DNA from: Streptomyces canus
GTDB lineage: Bacteria; Actinomycetota; Actinomycetes; Streptomycetales; Streptomycetaceae
NCBI RefSeq assembly: GCF_001514145.1
Contig: NZ_KQ948680.1
Coordinates: forward strand, 1 to 64,000
DNA: 64,000 nucleotides
Reading direction: 5' to 3'
Part shown: positions 1 through 10,734 of the stretch, piece after piece
Position numbering within the stretch: the first letter of the stretch is position 1
Layout of the letters: every line of letters begins with the position of its first letter
The notes under the pieces: model-generated
The model's input: the letters and a program-made list of their open reading frames with translations, nothing else
Database searches by the model: none
Told to the model about the DNA's origin: nothing
Program-made: the position numbers and the translations under genes

Positions 1-334
1 GGGACAACCCGGCTCTACGGCAGTTGCGCGACCTTCATTTCCATCACGCGGACAAGGACGCGGTGATCGCGTACTCGAAGCGGAGCGGCTCGAACACGGT
101 TCTGGTGGTCGTGAACCTCGATCCGCACCACACCCAGGAGGCCACGGTCTCGTTGGACATGCCGCAACTCGGCCTGGAATGGCACGAGTCGGTGCCGGTG
201 CGCGACGAGCTCACCGGTGAGACCTATCACTGGGGCAGGGCGAACTACGTGCGTCTCGAACCGGGCACTCGCCCCGCGCACATCCTCACCGTCCTGCGAC
301 CGTCCACCCCGCAGATCGGAGGGTCACCCACAAC

Positions 335-338
<4 letters not shown>
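1..338 (+). CDS. glgE: Alpha-1,4-glucan:maltose-1-phosphate maltosyltransferase, C-terminal part
   Basis: This is the 3' end of a gene that begins before the window; reading starts at base 3. GlgE transfers maltosyl units from maltose-1-phosphate to a growing alpha-1,4-glucan. The visible residues (NPALRQLRDLHFHH, then VLVVVNLDPHH and the end of a beta-sandwich domain) match the C-terminal domain of GH13_3 maltosyltransferases. The catalytic barrel is outside the window. Its stop overlaps the treS start by four bases (ATGA), so the two are translationally coupled. The identity rests on the tail plus the treS-maltokinase-glgB neighbourhood, which is the usual GlgE operon in actinobacteria. Confidence 0.85.
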
Positions 339-2035
<1,697 letters not shown>

Positions 2036-2131
2036 CCGATGAGGACCCGGGCGAGTCGGTTTCCACCGCCCCGCCCGGGGCACGCATCAGTAACACCCCG
2101 ATCAGCCAGCCCGGGGAAAGGACGCCACGCC

Positions 2132-3520
2132 ATGTCGGAAGCCGTCACCCGTACCGCCACGACAAGTCCAGGCCTCCTCGCCTCGCTTGATCCACTTCTG
2201 CGCGAGTGGTTGCCGCGGCAGCGCTGGTTCGCGGGCAAGGGGCGCCCGGTCACCGGGTTCTCGCTGGTGGCGGCCACCGAGCTGCTGCCGCCCACGGCCA
2301 AGCTCGGTCTGTACCACCTGCTGGTGCGTGCCCACCAGCCGCTCACCGTGGGCGCCCCGACGCACCCCGGGGACTGCTACCAGCTCCTCATAGGCCTGCG
2401 CGAGGCGCTGCCGCCCCGGCTGGCGCCCGCGCTGATCGGCCATGTCGAGGAGGGCCCGCTCACCGGCCGTACCGCGTACGACGCCCTCTACGACCCACTG
2501 CCCGCCGAACTGCTCCTGGAAGCGATCCGCTCCGGGAACCGGATCGGCGGGCTGTCTTTCGAGCGGGACCCGCACCAGGAGATCCGGGAGGGTCTGGTGG
2601 CCCGGGTGATGACCGCCGAGCAGTCGAATTCGTCGATCGTCTACGGAGATACGTTCATCCTGAAACTCCTGCGCCGGGTCGTGCCCGGCGTCAACCCCGA
2701 CCTGGAGCTGCCGCGGGCCCTGGCCCGGGAGGGTTGCCCCCGGGTGCCCGCGCCGACGGGGTGGCTGCAGGCGGAGCTGGCCGGAGAGCCGTACACCCTC
2801 GCGGTGCTCCAGCCCTTCGTGCAGGGCGCTTCGGACGGCTGGGAGCTGGCCCTGCGGGAGCTCGCCAAGGGCGAGGACTTCAGCGCCGAGGCGCATGCCC
2901 TCGGGCGGGCCACCGCCGAGGTGCACACCGCGCTCGCCCGGGCGCTGCCGACCGTGACGCTGGGGCACCAGCAGCTGCATCTGCTCGTCGACGGCATGAT
3001 CGAGCGGCTTGAGGCGGCCGTACAGGCGGTCCCCGCGCTCCGGCCGTACGCGCCGGGCCTGCGCTCCGCGTTCACCGCGCTGGGAGATCTCGCCGCCGAG
3101 GGCACCACCTGGACCGCCCAGCGCATCCACGGCGACCTCCACCTCGGCCAGTGTCTGCGCTCGGCGACCGGGCACTGGTCGCTGATCGACTTCGAGGGCG
3201 AGCCGTCCAAGCCGCTCTCCGAACGCCGGCTGCCGCACCCCACGGCGCGGGACATCGCCGGGATGCTGCGCTCCTTCGACTACGCGGCACACTCGACCGA
3301 CCTGCCGGTACCGGGCTGGGCCGAGGCGTGCCGGGCCGCGTACTGTTCCGGATACGCCGAGGTCAGCGGCGTGGACCCGCGGACCGATCCGGTGCTGCTG
3401 CGCGCGTACGAGACCGACAAGGCGATCTACGAGGTCGTCTACGAGGCCCGGCACCGCCCGGACTGGCTGCAGGTACCGATGGCCGCGGTGGCGCGGTACG
3501 CGTCGTCCGACCCGATCTGA
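2132..3520 (+). CDS. mak: Maltokinase (ATP:maltose 1-phosphotransferase)
   Basis: This 462-residue kinase phosphorylates maltose from TreS to maltose-1-phosphate, the GlgE donor. The N-terminal cap (LREWLPRQRWFAGKGR) is typical of maltokinases (Pep2/Mak). The aminoglycoside-phosphotransferase-like lobe carries the catalytic HGDLHLGQ near residue 333, followed by LIDFEGEP, the metal-binding DFG equivalent. I place the start at 2132 (ATG TCG GAA), behind a purine-rich GGGGAAAGG. An in-frame extension to 2039 would add about 31 Arg/Pro-rich residues and looks like untranslated leader. It follows treS by about 95 bases and precedes glgB by about 30, so one operon is likely. Confidence 0.93.
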   Translation: MSEAVTRTATTSPGLLASLDPLLREWLPRQRWFAGKGRPVTGFSLVAATELLPPTAKLGLYHLLVRAHQPLTVGAPTHPGDCYQLLIGLREALPPRLAPALIGHVEEGPLTGRTAYDALYDPLPAELLLEAIRSGNRIGGLSFERDPHQEIREGLVARVMTAEQSNSSIVYGDTFILKLLRRVVPGVNPDLELPRALAREGCPRVPAPTGWLQAELAGEPYTLAVLQPFVQGASDGWELALRELAKGEDFSAEAHALGRATAEVHTALARALPTVTLGHQQLHLLVDGMIERLEAAVQAVPALRPYAPGLRSAFTALGDLAAEGTTWTAQRIHGDLHLGQCLRSATGHWSLIDFEGEPSKPLSERRLPHPTARDIAGMLRSFDYAAHSTDLPVPGWAEACRAAYCSGYAEVSGVDPRTDPVLLRAYETDKAIYEVVYEARHRPDWLQVPMAAVARYASSDPI

Positions 3521-3553
3521 CCCGACCTGACCTTCGCCGAGGAGGCTCCGCCA

Positions 3554-6049
3554 GTGACCCCCCGCCCCACCCCCAGCGGTTCGGACCCGAAGAAGTCTGC
3601 CGCGAAAGCGGCGAAGACCGTGAAGAAGGCCGCGGAGAAGGGGGTGACCAAGAAGACCGCCGCGAAGAACCCGGATCCGGTGGCCGAGAAGGCGCCCGCG
3701 AAGAAGGCCGTGGCGAAGAAGGCCGCCGAGAAGAACGCCGTCAGCAAGTCGGTCACCAAGAAGACCGCCGCGAAGACCGCGAAGAAGGGGACCGCGAAGG
3801 CGAAGAAGGTCGCCGCACCGGTCCCGGCGTCGCCACCGGAGGTACCCGCGGCGATCCCGGTCTCACCGGAGGTACCCGCCGCCGACCGCGACCGGCTGCT
3901 GTCGGGCACCCACCACGACCCGCACGGGGTGCTCGGCGCGCACGCGGTCCCCGGCGGGGTGGCCTTCCGGGTGTTCCGCCCGTACGCCCGGGCCGTCACG
4001 GTCGTGGCCGGGGACGTGCGGGCCGAGCTGCACGACGACGGCGGCGGCTTCTTCTCCGGCCTGCTGGCGCTGCTCGAGGTCCCGCCCTACCAGCTGCTCG
4101 TGGAGTACGAGGGGACGGTCCAGGACACGGAGGACGCGTACGGCTTCCTGCCCGCGCTGGGCGACCTCGACCTGCATCTGATCGGCGAGGGCCGGCACGA
4201 GCAGCTGTGGACGGCGCTGGGCGCGCAGCCCATGACCCACCAGGGCGTGACGGGCACCCGCTTCACGGTGTGGGCGCCGAACGCGCGCGGTGTGCGGGTG
4301 GCGGGCACCTTCAACTTCTGGGACGGGTCGGCGTTCGCGATGCGCTCGCTCGGCTCCACCGGCGTCTGGGAGCTGTTCGTGCCCGGTGTCGGCGAGGGTG
4401 AGCTGTACAAGTTCGAGATCACCCGTCCCGACGGCTCCAAGACCCAACGCGCGGACCCGCTGGCCCGCCGCACGGAGGTCCCGCCCAACACGTCCTCGAT
4501 CATCCACGCCTCGCACCACGAGTGGAAGGACGCGGAATGGCTGGCCCGCCGTGCGGAGGGCGCCCCCGCGCACGAGGCCCCCTTCTCGGTGTACGAGATC
4601 CATCTGCCGTCCTGGCGACCCGGACTGACGTATCGTCAGCTCGCCGAGCAGCTCCCCGCGTACGTCAAGGACCTCGGCTTCACCCACGTCGAGCTGATGC
4701 CGGTCGCCGAGCACCCCTTCGGCGGCTCCTGGGGCTACCAGGTCACCGGCTTCTACGCGCCCACGGCCCGCCTGGGCACCCCCGACGACTTCAAGTACCT
4801 CGTCGACGCCCTCCACCAGGCCGGTATCGGCGTACTGATGGACTGGGTGCCGGCTCACTTCCCGCGCGACGACTGGGCGCTCGCCGAGTTCGACGGCCGC
4901 ACCCTGTACGAACACGAGGACCCGCTGCGCGCGGCCCACCCCGACTGGGGGACGCTGGAGTTCGACTACGGCCGCCGTGAGGTCCGCAACTTCCTGGTGG
5001 CGAACGCCGTTTACTGGTGCGAGGAGTTCCACATCGACGGCCTGCGGGTCGACGCGGTCGCCTCGATGCTCTACCTCGACTACTCGCGCGAGCCGGGCCA
5101 GTGGGTCCCGAACGTGCACGGCGGCCGGGAGAACCTGGACGCGGTGGACTTCCTCCAGGAGATGAACGCGACGGTCTACCGGCGGGTCCCGGGCGTGGTG
5201 ACGATCGCGGAGGAGTCCACGGCCTGGGACGGGGTCACCCGCGCGACGCACCACATGGGTCCGGGCGGCTTCGGCGGTCTCGGCTTCGGCCTGAAGTGGA
5301 ACATGGGCTGGATGCACGACTCGCTGGACTACATGTCCCATGAACCCGTGCACCGCAAGTACCACCACCACGAGATGACGTTCTCGATGGTGTACGCGTA
5401 CAGCGAGAACTACGTCCTGCCGATCTCCCACGACGAGGTCGTGCACGGCAAAGGCTCACTGGTCTCCAAGATGCCGGGCGACTGGTGGCAGCAGCGGGCC
5501 AATCTCCGTGCCTACCTGGCCTTCATGTGGGCCCATCCCGGTAAGCAACTCCTCTTCATGGGCCAGGAGTTCGCCCAGGGCGCGGAGTGGTCGGAGGCGC
5601 GCGGTCCCGACTGGTGGCTCCTGAGCCCGGGGTACGGCGCGGAGGCCGATCACCGGGGCGTCCGTGACCTGGTCCGCGACCTGAACGTCGTCTACCGCCA
5701 CACCCCGGCCCTCTGGCAGCGCGACACGGACCCGTCGGGCTTCCAGTGGATCGTGGGTGACGCGTCCGAGGACAACGTCTTCGCCTTCCTCCGCTACGAC
5801 GCGGAGGGGTCCCCGCTCCTCGCGGTCTCCAACCTCTCCCCCGTGGTCCGCCCCAACTACCGCCTGGGCGCCCCGGACGACGTCCCGGCCTGGCTGGAGT
5901 CCCTGAACACCGACCTCGCCAAGTACGGCGGCGGCGACGTCACCAACCCCGACATCGTGAAGCCGGACCCCCAGGCCTGGCACGGCCGCCCGGCCAGCAT
6001 CCAGCTCACCCTGCCCCCGCTGGGGACGGTGTGGCTGCGGCCGGCCTGA
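3554..6049 (+). CDS. glgB: 1,4-alpha-glucan branching enzyme with Lys/Ala-rich N-terminal tail
   Basis: GlgB introduces alpha-1,6 branches into the glucan elongated by GlgE. The enzyme body runs from about residue 110 to 831: the CBM48 repeats (FTVWAPNARGVRVAG), then the GH13 barrel with MDWVPAHFP, GLRVDAVASMLY carrying the nucleophile Asp, TIAEESTAW carrying the catalytic Glu, and ISHDEVVHGK. Residues 12-86 are an added basic tail built from KKA/AKK units, like the C-terminal tails of actinobacterial HU proteins or histone H1, followed by a Pro/Val hinge. The total of 831 residues is about 100 more than a usual GlgB. The GTG start follows GAGGAGG by a normal spacing. Convergent with the P450 gene. 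Confidence 0.94.
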   Translation: MTPRPTPSGSDPKKSAAKAAKTVKKAAEKGVTKKTAAKNPDPVAEKAPAKKAVAKKAAEKNAVSKSVTKKTAAKTAKKGTAKAKKVAAPVPASPPEVPAAIPVSPEVPAADRDRLLSGTHHDPHGVLGAHAVPGGVAFRVFRPYARAVTVVAGDVRAELHDDGGGFFSGLLALLEVPPYQLLVEYEGTVQDTEDAYGFLPALGDLDLHLIGEGRHEQLWTALGAQPMTHQGVTGTRFTVWAPNARGVRVAGTFNFWDGSAFAMRSLGSTGVWELFVPGVGEGELYKFEITRPDGSKTQRADPLARRTEVPPNTSSIIHASHHEWKDAEWLARRAEGAPAHEAPFSVYEIHLPSWRPGLTYRQLAEQLPAYVKDLGFTHVELMPVAEHPFGGSWGYQVTGFYAPTARLGTPDDFKYLVDALHQAGIGVLMDWVPAHFPRDDWALAEFDGRTLYEHEDPLRAAHPDWGTLEFDYGRREVRNFLVANAVYWCEEFHIDGLRVDAVASMLYLDYSREPGQWVPNVHGGRENLDAVDFLQEMNATVYRRVPGVVTIAEESTAWDGVTRATHHMGPGGFGGLGFGLKWNMGWMHDSLDYMSHEPVHRKYHHHEMTFSMVYAYSENYVLPISHDEVVHGKGSLVSKMPGDWWQQRANLRAYLAFMWAHPGKQLLFMGQEFAQGAEWSEARGPDWWLLSPGYGAEADHRGVRDLVRDLNVVYRHTPALWQRDTDPSGFQWIVGDASEDNVFAFLRYDAEGSPLLAVSNLSPVVRPNYRLGAPDDVPAWLESLNTDLAKYGGGDVTNPDIVKPDPQAWHGRPASIQLTLPPLGTVWLRPA

Positions 6050-6090
6050 ACCGCGCCCGCTCACCCTGCGCCAGGCAAAGGTGGAATCCC

Positions 6091-7506
6091 TTACGGAAGG
6101 ATCCGGTCTTCTTCCTTGCCTCCGGGCATGAGCCGCCGAAGCACCGTGAGCAGCCGTCGGGCGTATCCGTCGGCGGTCGGCGCGGTGGACGGATCGGCCG
6201 GTTCCGGCCGCGGCGCCTTTAGCACCCCCTCGCGCAGTTCGTAGCGCACCGGCAGCAGTCTGAGGCCCCGCACCACCGGCCCCGACCGCCAGGGCAACTG
6301 GTCGGGCGGCAGGGTGAGTTCCGCGCGCGCGAAGTGGTCGAGGACGCGTCCGACCGCGGTCGCCACGATCATCCCGCCCAACTCACGCGCCGCGCTGGGG
6401 CATTGATGCGGCCCGGCCCCCCACCCCAGATGCGCCCGGGTGGACACTGTCGACCCCACCAGGTGGGACGAGCTGATCGCCAGCAGGTCACGATGGGCAG
6501 CCGCGGCGGAGGGGGACACCGCGTCCCCCGCCCGCACCCACACCTCCCCCAGCCGCACGTCCCGCGCGGCGAACCGGAAGCACATGTTGGCCACCGGAGG
6601 ATTCGCCAGCGCCGCCCGGTTGACCGTTTCTCCCAGCTGCCCGGCCGAAAGGCTCCGCCGGACCGTCGCGTTCCCCCGCAGCACCTCCAGCAGTGTGTTG
6701 AGCACCATGTTCCCGGTGATGTCGTTCAGATACACGGCGTTCATGAACAGCTCCCGCCCGAGCTGCTCGTCGCTCAACCCCGGATCCGCGAGCAGCATGT
6801 AGGACGTGAGATCGTCACCCGGCCGGGCCCTGCGATGCGCGGCGAGACGGGTGAAGGCTCCCAGGGCACGCGCCGTCGCGGGCCCCGAGTCCGGCCCCCC
6901 GTCCAGCATCCGCCACAGATCCATGACCAGCTCGTCGCCCAACTCCACAGGACAGCCGAACAGCTTGGTCGTGACCATGAGCAGCAAGGGCCGCGTGTAC
7001 TGCGCCCCGAGATCCGCGAACCCCACGGACCCGGACTCCGCCGCCAGCATCCCGACCAGCTCGTCGGCGTACCGTGCGACGGCGGCCCGCAGCTGCCACC
7101 CCTCCGGACTCCGCGCGTCCTGGAAGGGGCTCAGCGCCGAGTGATGGGTGCGCCGGGCCCCCAGATGCTCGTCGTCGTCCATGAACATCATCTGCCGTAC
7201 CTCGTAACCGGCCAGCAACGGCCAGCCCTGCGGCAGCCGCCCCTCGGCCCGCGCCCGCCAGTACCGGATGTCCCGCCGCCACAGACTCTCGTTCCGCAGC
7301 ACCTCGGTGACCTCGGTGTACCCGAGTACCAGCCACACCGGCACCCCCATCAGACCGACCGGCGCGACCGGCCCGTAGGTGCTGCGCAGGCGTTCGTACA
7401 CCGCGCCGGGGTCGACGTCGAACTCGGCGGTGAGCAGCGGCTCGACGGGCAGCGACCCGAGCGTGGGGCCGTCGGCCGGCGGGGTCGCGTGGGAGTGGGC
7501 TTCCAT
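6091..7506 (-). CDS. Cytochrome P450-like protein lacking the ExxR motif
   Basis: A 471-residue P450-fold protein. The heme-ligand loop reads GWGAGPHQCPSAAREL with the proximal Cys at about residue 369. At the K-helix, aligning on the NPPV that follows it, the position of the otherwise near-invariant ExxR is occupied by R-A-A-L (residues 297-300). The I-helix lacks the usual acidic-Thr pair, reading NDITGN instead. Loss of ExxR is known for the streptomycete CYP157 family, so this may belong there or nearby. The start at 7506 (MEAHSH) is preferred over an upstream extension. No ferredoxin or conservon partner genes are adjacent. Substrate unknown; monooxygenase activity should not be assumed. 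Confidence 0.82.
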   Translation of the reverse strand: MEAHSHATPPADGPTLGSLPVEPLLTAEFDVDPGAVYERLRSTYGPVAPVGLMGVPVWLVLGYTEVTEVLRNESLWRRDIRYWRARAEGRLPQGWPLLAGYEVRQMMFMDDDEHLGARRTHHSALSPFQDARSPEGWQLRAAVARYADELVGMLAAESGSVGFADLGAQYTRPLLLMVTTKLFGCPVELGDELVMDLWRMLDGGPDSGPATARALGAFTRLAAHRRARPGDDLTSYMLLADPGLSDEQLGRELFMNAVYLNDITGNMVLNTLLEVLRGNATVRRSLSAGQLGETVNRAALANPPVANMCFRFAARDVRLGEVWVRAGDAVSPSAAAAHRDLLAISSSHLVGSTVSTRAHLGWGAGPHQCPSAARELGGMIVATAVGRVLDHFARAELTLPPDQLPWRSGPVVRGLRLLPVRYELREGVLKAPRPEPADPSTAPTADGYARRLLTVLRRLMPGGKEEDRILP

Positions 7507-7561
7507 ACCGCACACGCTTACCGCACCGGCCGTGCACACGCAGTGACCATGACAGGAACTG

Positions 7562-9838
7562 TTACGGCTCGGTGATCCCCGATACGGATGTGTCGGCCAG
7601 CGCCTTCGGCAGCCGGCCCGTGTGCAGCACCCCCAGCCGCTGGGTCGCCCGGGTCAGCGCCACATAGAGGTCGCTCGTGCCGTACAGCCCCGGCTCGACC
7701 ACGAGCACGGAGTCGAATTCGAGCCCCTTCGACTGCCGGGGGTCGAGGAGTACGACGGTCCGCGTCAGATCCGGCTCCGCGCCCGCGGTCACCCCGTCGA
7801 GCCGGGCCGCCAGCCTGCGGTGCAGATGACGCGGGGCGATGACCGCGAGCCGCCCCTCGGCGGGGGTCAGCTCCTTCACCGCCTCCGCGACCGCGCCGGG
7901 GAGGTCGTCCGTGGCGCGCACCCACGGCCGTTCCCCTGTCGACCGCACCGAACTCGGCGGCTCGAAGCCGGGGTCCGAGGCCCGCACCACGGCGGCCGCG
8001 AGCTCCATGATCTCGGCCGGGGTGCGGTAGTTGACGCCCAATCGGGCGTGCTCCCAGCGGTCCTCGACGTACGGCTCCAGGATCTTCTGCCAGGAACCCA
8101 CACCCGCCGCCTCCGCGGTCTGCGCCGGGTCGCCGACCAGGGTCATCGAACGGGTCGGGCTGCGCCGCATGAGCAGCCGCCAGGCCATGGGCGACAACTC
8201 CTGCGCCTCGTCGACGATGATGTGCCCGAACGCCCAGGTGCGGTCGGCCGCCGCGCGCTCGGCGGCGCTGCGGTGGTCGTCCTCCTCCTGCCGTTCGGCG
8301 AACCGCTCGGCGTCGATGATGTCGTGCGCGGACAGGACCTCGGAGTCCTCCTCGTCCTTGTCGTCGAACTCGTAGGTCCGCGAGGCGTACGACACGTCCA
8401 GCACGCCCTGCGCATAGGCGATCTGCGTCTCCCGCTCGCGCTCGGCCCGGGCCCGGGCCAGCCGCTCGTCCACGCCGAGGAGTTCGGCCGCCTCGTCGAG
8501 CAGGGGGACGTCCGCCACCGTCCAACCCCGGGTCACCGGGCGGCGGATGGCGGCCGCGTCCTCGTCGGGGAGGTAGCCGACCGGATCGGCGAGGAAGTCC
8601 GCGACCAGCCGCTGCGGGGTCAGACGTGGCCACAACTGGTCGATGGCGGCCCAGACTTCGGGGTTCTCGGCGAGTTCATCGCGGATCTGCGTGATGTCGC
8701 TCGGGTCCAGCAGATTCGTCCCGTCGAACGGGTCCGTGCCGATGCGTTCGGCGACCATGTCGGTGAGCGTGTTGAGGATGTGGCCCTCGAAGTGCTCACG
8801 GGCCGCGTTGTGCGGCAGCCGGGCGGCCCGGGTGCGCTCGCGGGCGACCTTCACCAGGCCGTCGTCGAGCATGAGGATCTCGCGGTCGTGCTCGATCGCG
8901 ATCACCGGGTCGGGCAGGGCCTGCCAGTCGCGTACGACGTCGGCGAGGACGTCCGCCATGGCGGCACGCCCCTTCACCGCGGCCGCCGCGCGGCTGTCGG
9001 TCGCCGTCGCCTTCACCCCGGGGAAGAGCTCCCCGACCGTCGCGAGCAGCACGCCGGTCTCGCCCAGCGAGGGCAGCACCTCGCCGATGTAACCGAGGAA
9101 GGCGGGGTTGGGCCCGACGATCAGCACGGCACGCTTGGCCAGCAACTCCCGGTGTTCGTAGAGGAGATACGCGGCCCGGTGCAGGGCGACGGCCGTCTTG
9201 CCGGTGCCCGGGCCGCCCTCGACCACCAGCACCCCGCGGTGGGGGGCACGGATGATCTCGTCCTGCTCGGCCTGGATGGTCTGCACGATGTCGCTCATGC
9301 GGCCGGTGCGGGCGGAGTTGAGCGCGGCGAGCAGCACGGCGTCGCCGGTCGGGTCCTCGTGACCGGTCCGTTCCTGGTCGCCCAGGTCGAGGATCTCGTC
9401 GTGCAGGTCGGTCACCCGGCGGCCCTCGGTGCCGATGTGCCGGCGGCGGCGCAGGCCCATCGGGGTGTGACCGGTGGCCAGGTAGAAGGGGCGGGCGACG
9501 CCGGCTCGCCAGTCGATGAGGATCGGGGTGCGTTCGGCGTCCTCGGCGCGCAGTCCGATCCGGCCGATGTGGTGGGTGGTGCCCGAGGTGAGGTCGATCC
9601 GGCCGAAGCAGAGCGAGCCGTCGACCGCGTTCAGCGCGGCCAGCAGCCCCGAGCGCTCGGCGACCAGGATGTCCCGCTCCAGGCGCGCCTGCATGGGGGT
9701 GTTGCCCTGGGCGAGCGCGTCCGTGACGGAGACCTCGGTGTCGCCGCGCAGGGCGTCCACATGTGCGTACAGCCCGTCGATGAATTCCTGCTCCTGCCGC
9801 AATTCATCGTCCGGAAAACCGGTGTTTGACAATTCCAC
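7562..9838 (-). CDS. HelD/HelR-like RNA polymerase-associated ATPase (UvrD-like superfamily 1)
   Basis: A 758-residue superfamily 1 helicase-like protein. It begins with a coiled-coil segment rich in Glu/Arg (DDELRQEQEFIDGLYAHV), then Walker A GGPGTGKTAVALHRAAYLL, a large charged insertion, Walker B IIVDEAQELSPMAW, and C-terminal helicase motifs (LVGDPAQTAEA, NYRTPAE, DPRQSKGLEFDSV, YVALTRATQRLG). This layout matches the HelD group, which dissociates or recycles stalled RNA polymerase. In Streptomyces and mycobacteria the HelR branch displaces rifamycins from the enzyme. I could not confirm a rifampicin-associated element upstream, so HelD versus HelR is unresolved. The GTG start lies close behind a GGGCGGGA stretch. 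Confidence 0.85.
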   Translation of the reverse strand: MELSNTGFPDDELRQEQEFIDGLYAHVDALRGDTEVSVTDALAQGNTPMQARLERDILVAERSGLLAALNAVDGSLCFGRIDLTSGTTHHIGRIGLRAEDAERTPILIDWRAGVARPFYLATGHTPMGLRRRRHIGTEGRRVTDLHDEILDLGDQERTGHEDPTGDAVLLAALNSARTGRMSDIVQTIQAEQDEIIRAPHRGVLVVEGGPGTGKTAVALHRAAYLLYEHRELLAKRAVLIVGPNPAFLGYIGEVLPSLGETGVLLATVGELFPGVKATATDSRAAAAVKGRAAMADVLADVVRDWQALPDPVIAIEHDREILMLDDGLVKVARERTRAARLPHNAAREHFEGHILNTLTDMVAERIGTDPFDGTNLLDPSDITQIRDELAENPEVWAAIDQLWPRLTPQRLVADFLADPVGYLPDEDAAAIRRPVTRGWTVADVPLLDEAAELLGVDERLARARAERERETQIAYAQGVLDVSYASRTYEFDDKDEEDSEVLSAHDIIDAERFAERQEEDDHRSAAERAAADRTWAFGHIIVDEAQELSPMAWRLLMRRSPTRSMTLVGDPAQTAEAAGVGSWQKILEPYVEDRWEHARLGVNYRTPAEIMELAAAVVRASDPGFEPPSSVRSTGERPWVRATDDLPGAVAEAVKELTPAEGRLAVIAPRHLHRRLAARLDGVTAGAEPDLTRTVVLLDPRQSKGLEFDSVLVVEPGLYGTSDLYVALTRATQRLGVLHTGRLPKALADTSVSGITEP

Positions 9839-9915
9839 TCCCGCCCGGATATACTGTGCTCACTGAGCTTCTTTGCGACCCAATACATATGAAGTCGCGA
9901 ATCATTGAATATACG

Positions 9916-9957
9916 CAGAGAAATCCCCCGAGCGCAATCGCTCGGGGGATTTCTCTG
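9916..9957. terminator. Long perfect hairpin terminator downstream of the merR-trx operon
   Basis: The sequence shows 18- to 19-bp perfect arms (AGAGAAATCCCCCGAGCG and its complement) around a CAAT loop. It lies 13 bases past the thioredoxin stop on the minus strand and upstream of the helD-like gene, so it insulates the two. Confidence 0.85.
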
Positions 9958-9969
9958 TATTGCGTCAGG

Positions 9970-10302
9970 TCACAGGACGTCCGTCAGCTCCTCCAGCAGC
10001 CGCCGCTTGGGCCTCGCCCCCACCATCGACCGCACGGGCTCCCCGCCCCGGAACACCATGAAGGTGGGCATCGACAGCACCTTGTAGGCGTTCGTGGTCA
10101 GCGGATTGGTGTCGACGTCCAGTTGGACCACCTTGAGCCGCTCGCCCTCCTCCGCGGCGAGAGCCGTCAGCACCGGCTTCATCTGCCGGCACGGCGGACA
10201 CCAGTCGGCGGTGAACTCCACCAGCACCGGCAGCTCCGAGCCGAGCACCTCCGTCTCGAAGTCCGTGTCCGTCACTTCTGCCACACCCGCTGCCCTGATC
10301 AC
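9970..10302 (-). CDS. trxA: Thioredoxin with WCPPC active site
   Basis: A 110-residue cytoplasmic thioredoxin-fold protein. The redox site is WCPPC (Cys35 and Cys38 from the chosen start) instead of the classical WCGPC. The cis-proline segment (SMPTFMVFRGGE) and the DVDTN strand are intact, so it should be redox active with an altered potential. I chose GTG at 10302 because a GGGAGGG sits about 7 bases upstream and because it overlaps the merR stop as GTGA. An earlier in-frame start would add eight residues inside merR. Co-transcribed and translationally coupled with the MerR-type regulator, which suggests regulation by thiol or metal stress. Confidence 0.9.
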   Translation of the reverse strand: MIRAAGVAEVTDTDFETEVLGSELPVLVEFTADWCPPCRQMKPVLTALAAEEGERLKVVQLDVDTNPLTTNAYKVLSMPTFMVFRGGEPVRSMVGARPKRRLLEELTDVL

Positions 10303-10727
10303 CTGTGGATCCCTCCCAGTTCGCACTGCGGCTCCGGACCACCCGGAACCTCCGCGTCGGCGGCCAGCCCGTCCCGCGCCCGCTCGGCCCGCTCCAGCTG
10401 CTGCCCGACCTGGGCCCGCACGGACTGCAACTCACCGATCAGCGCGTCCAGTTCACCGAGCTTGCGCCGGTAGACCGCGAGCGAGGCGGGGCACGCATCG
10501 CCCTCGGGATGACCGGCCCGCAGACACTCCACGAACGGCCGCGTCTCCTCCAGGTCGAACCCGAAGTCCTGGAGCGTCCGTATCTGCCGGAGCAGCTTCA
10601 GGTCGTCCTCGTCGTAGGTCCGGTATCCGTTGTGGCCGCGCCGCGCGGGCAGCAGGCCCCGCGCCTCGTAGTAGCGCAGCGTCCGCGTCGTGGTCCCGGC
10701 CCGTGCGGCCAGCTCGCCGATTCGCAT
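10299..10727 (-). CDS. MerR-family regulator coupled to thioredoxin
   Basis: A 142-residue MerR protein. Residues 1-70 are the winged helix (MRIGELAARAGTTTRTLRYYEARGLL), followed by a long dimerisation helix. Cys68 and Cys79 stand at the start of that helix, where MerR-type sensors place metal or thiol ligands; the 11-residue spacing and the nearby Gly/Glu/Asp fit a sensing loop, although the ligand is unknown. Its promoter has the stretched 19-bp spacer typical of MerR targets, with a perfect dyad inside, so autoregulation is very likely. The ATG lies 7 bases after the -10 hexamer, pointing to a leaderless message. The stop overlaps the trxA start. Confidence 0.9.
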   Translation of the reverse strand: MRIGELAARAGTTTRTLRYYEARGLLPARRGHNGYRTYDEDDLKLLRQIRTLQDFGFDLEETRPFVECLRAGHPEGDACPASLAVYRRKLGELDALIGELQSVRAQVGQQLERAERARDGLAADAEVPGGPEPQCELGGIHR

Positions 10728-10734
10728 GCCCACG

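Noticed and set aside
3863..5446. Minus-strand open frame opposite glgB
   Set aside because: Shadow of a clearly real GH13 gene; composition is that of an antisense frame.
7507..7539. Upstream extension of the P450 start
   Set aside because: It adds 11 residues without a ribosome site; MEAHSH at 7506 is the better start.
9839..9915. Possible rifampicin-associated element upstream of the HelD-like gene
   Set aside because: I could not find a clear inverted repeat resembling the published element, so I do not call one.
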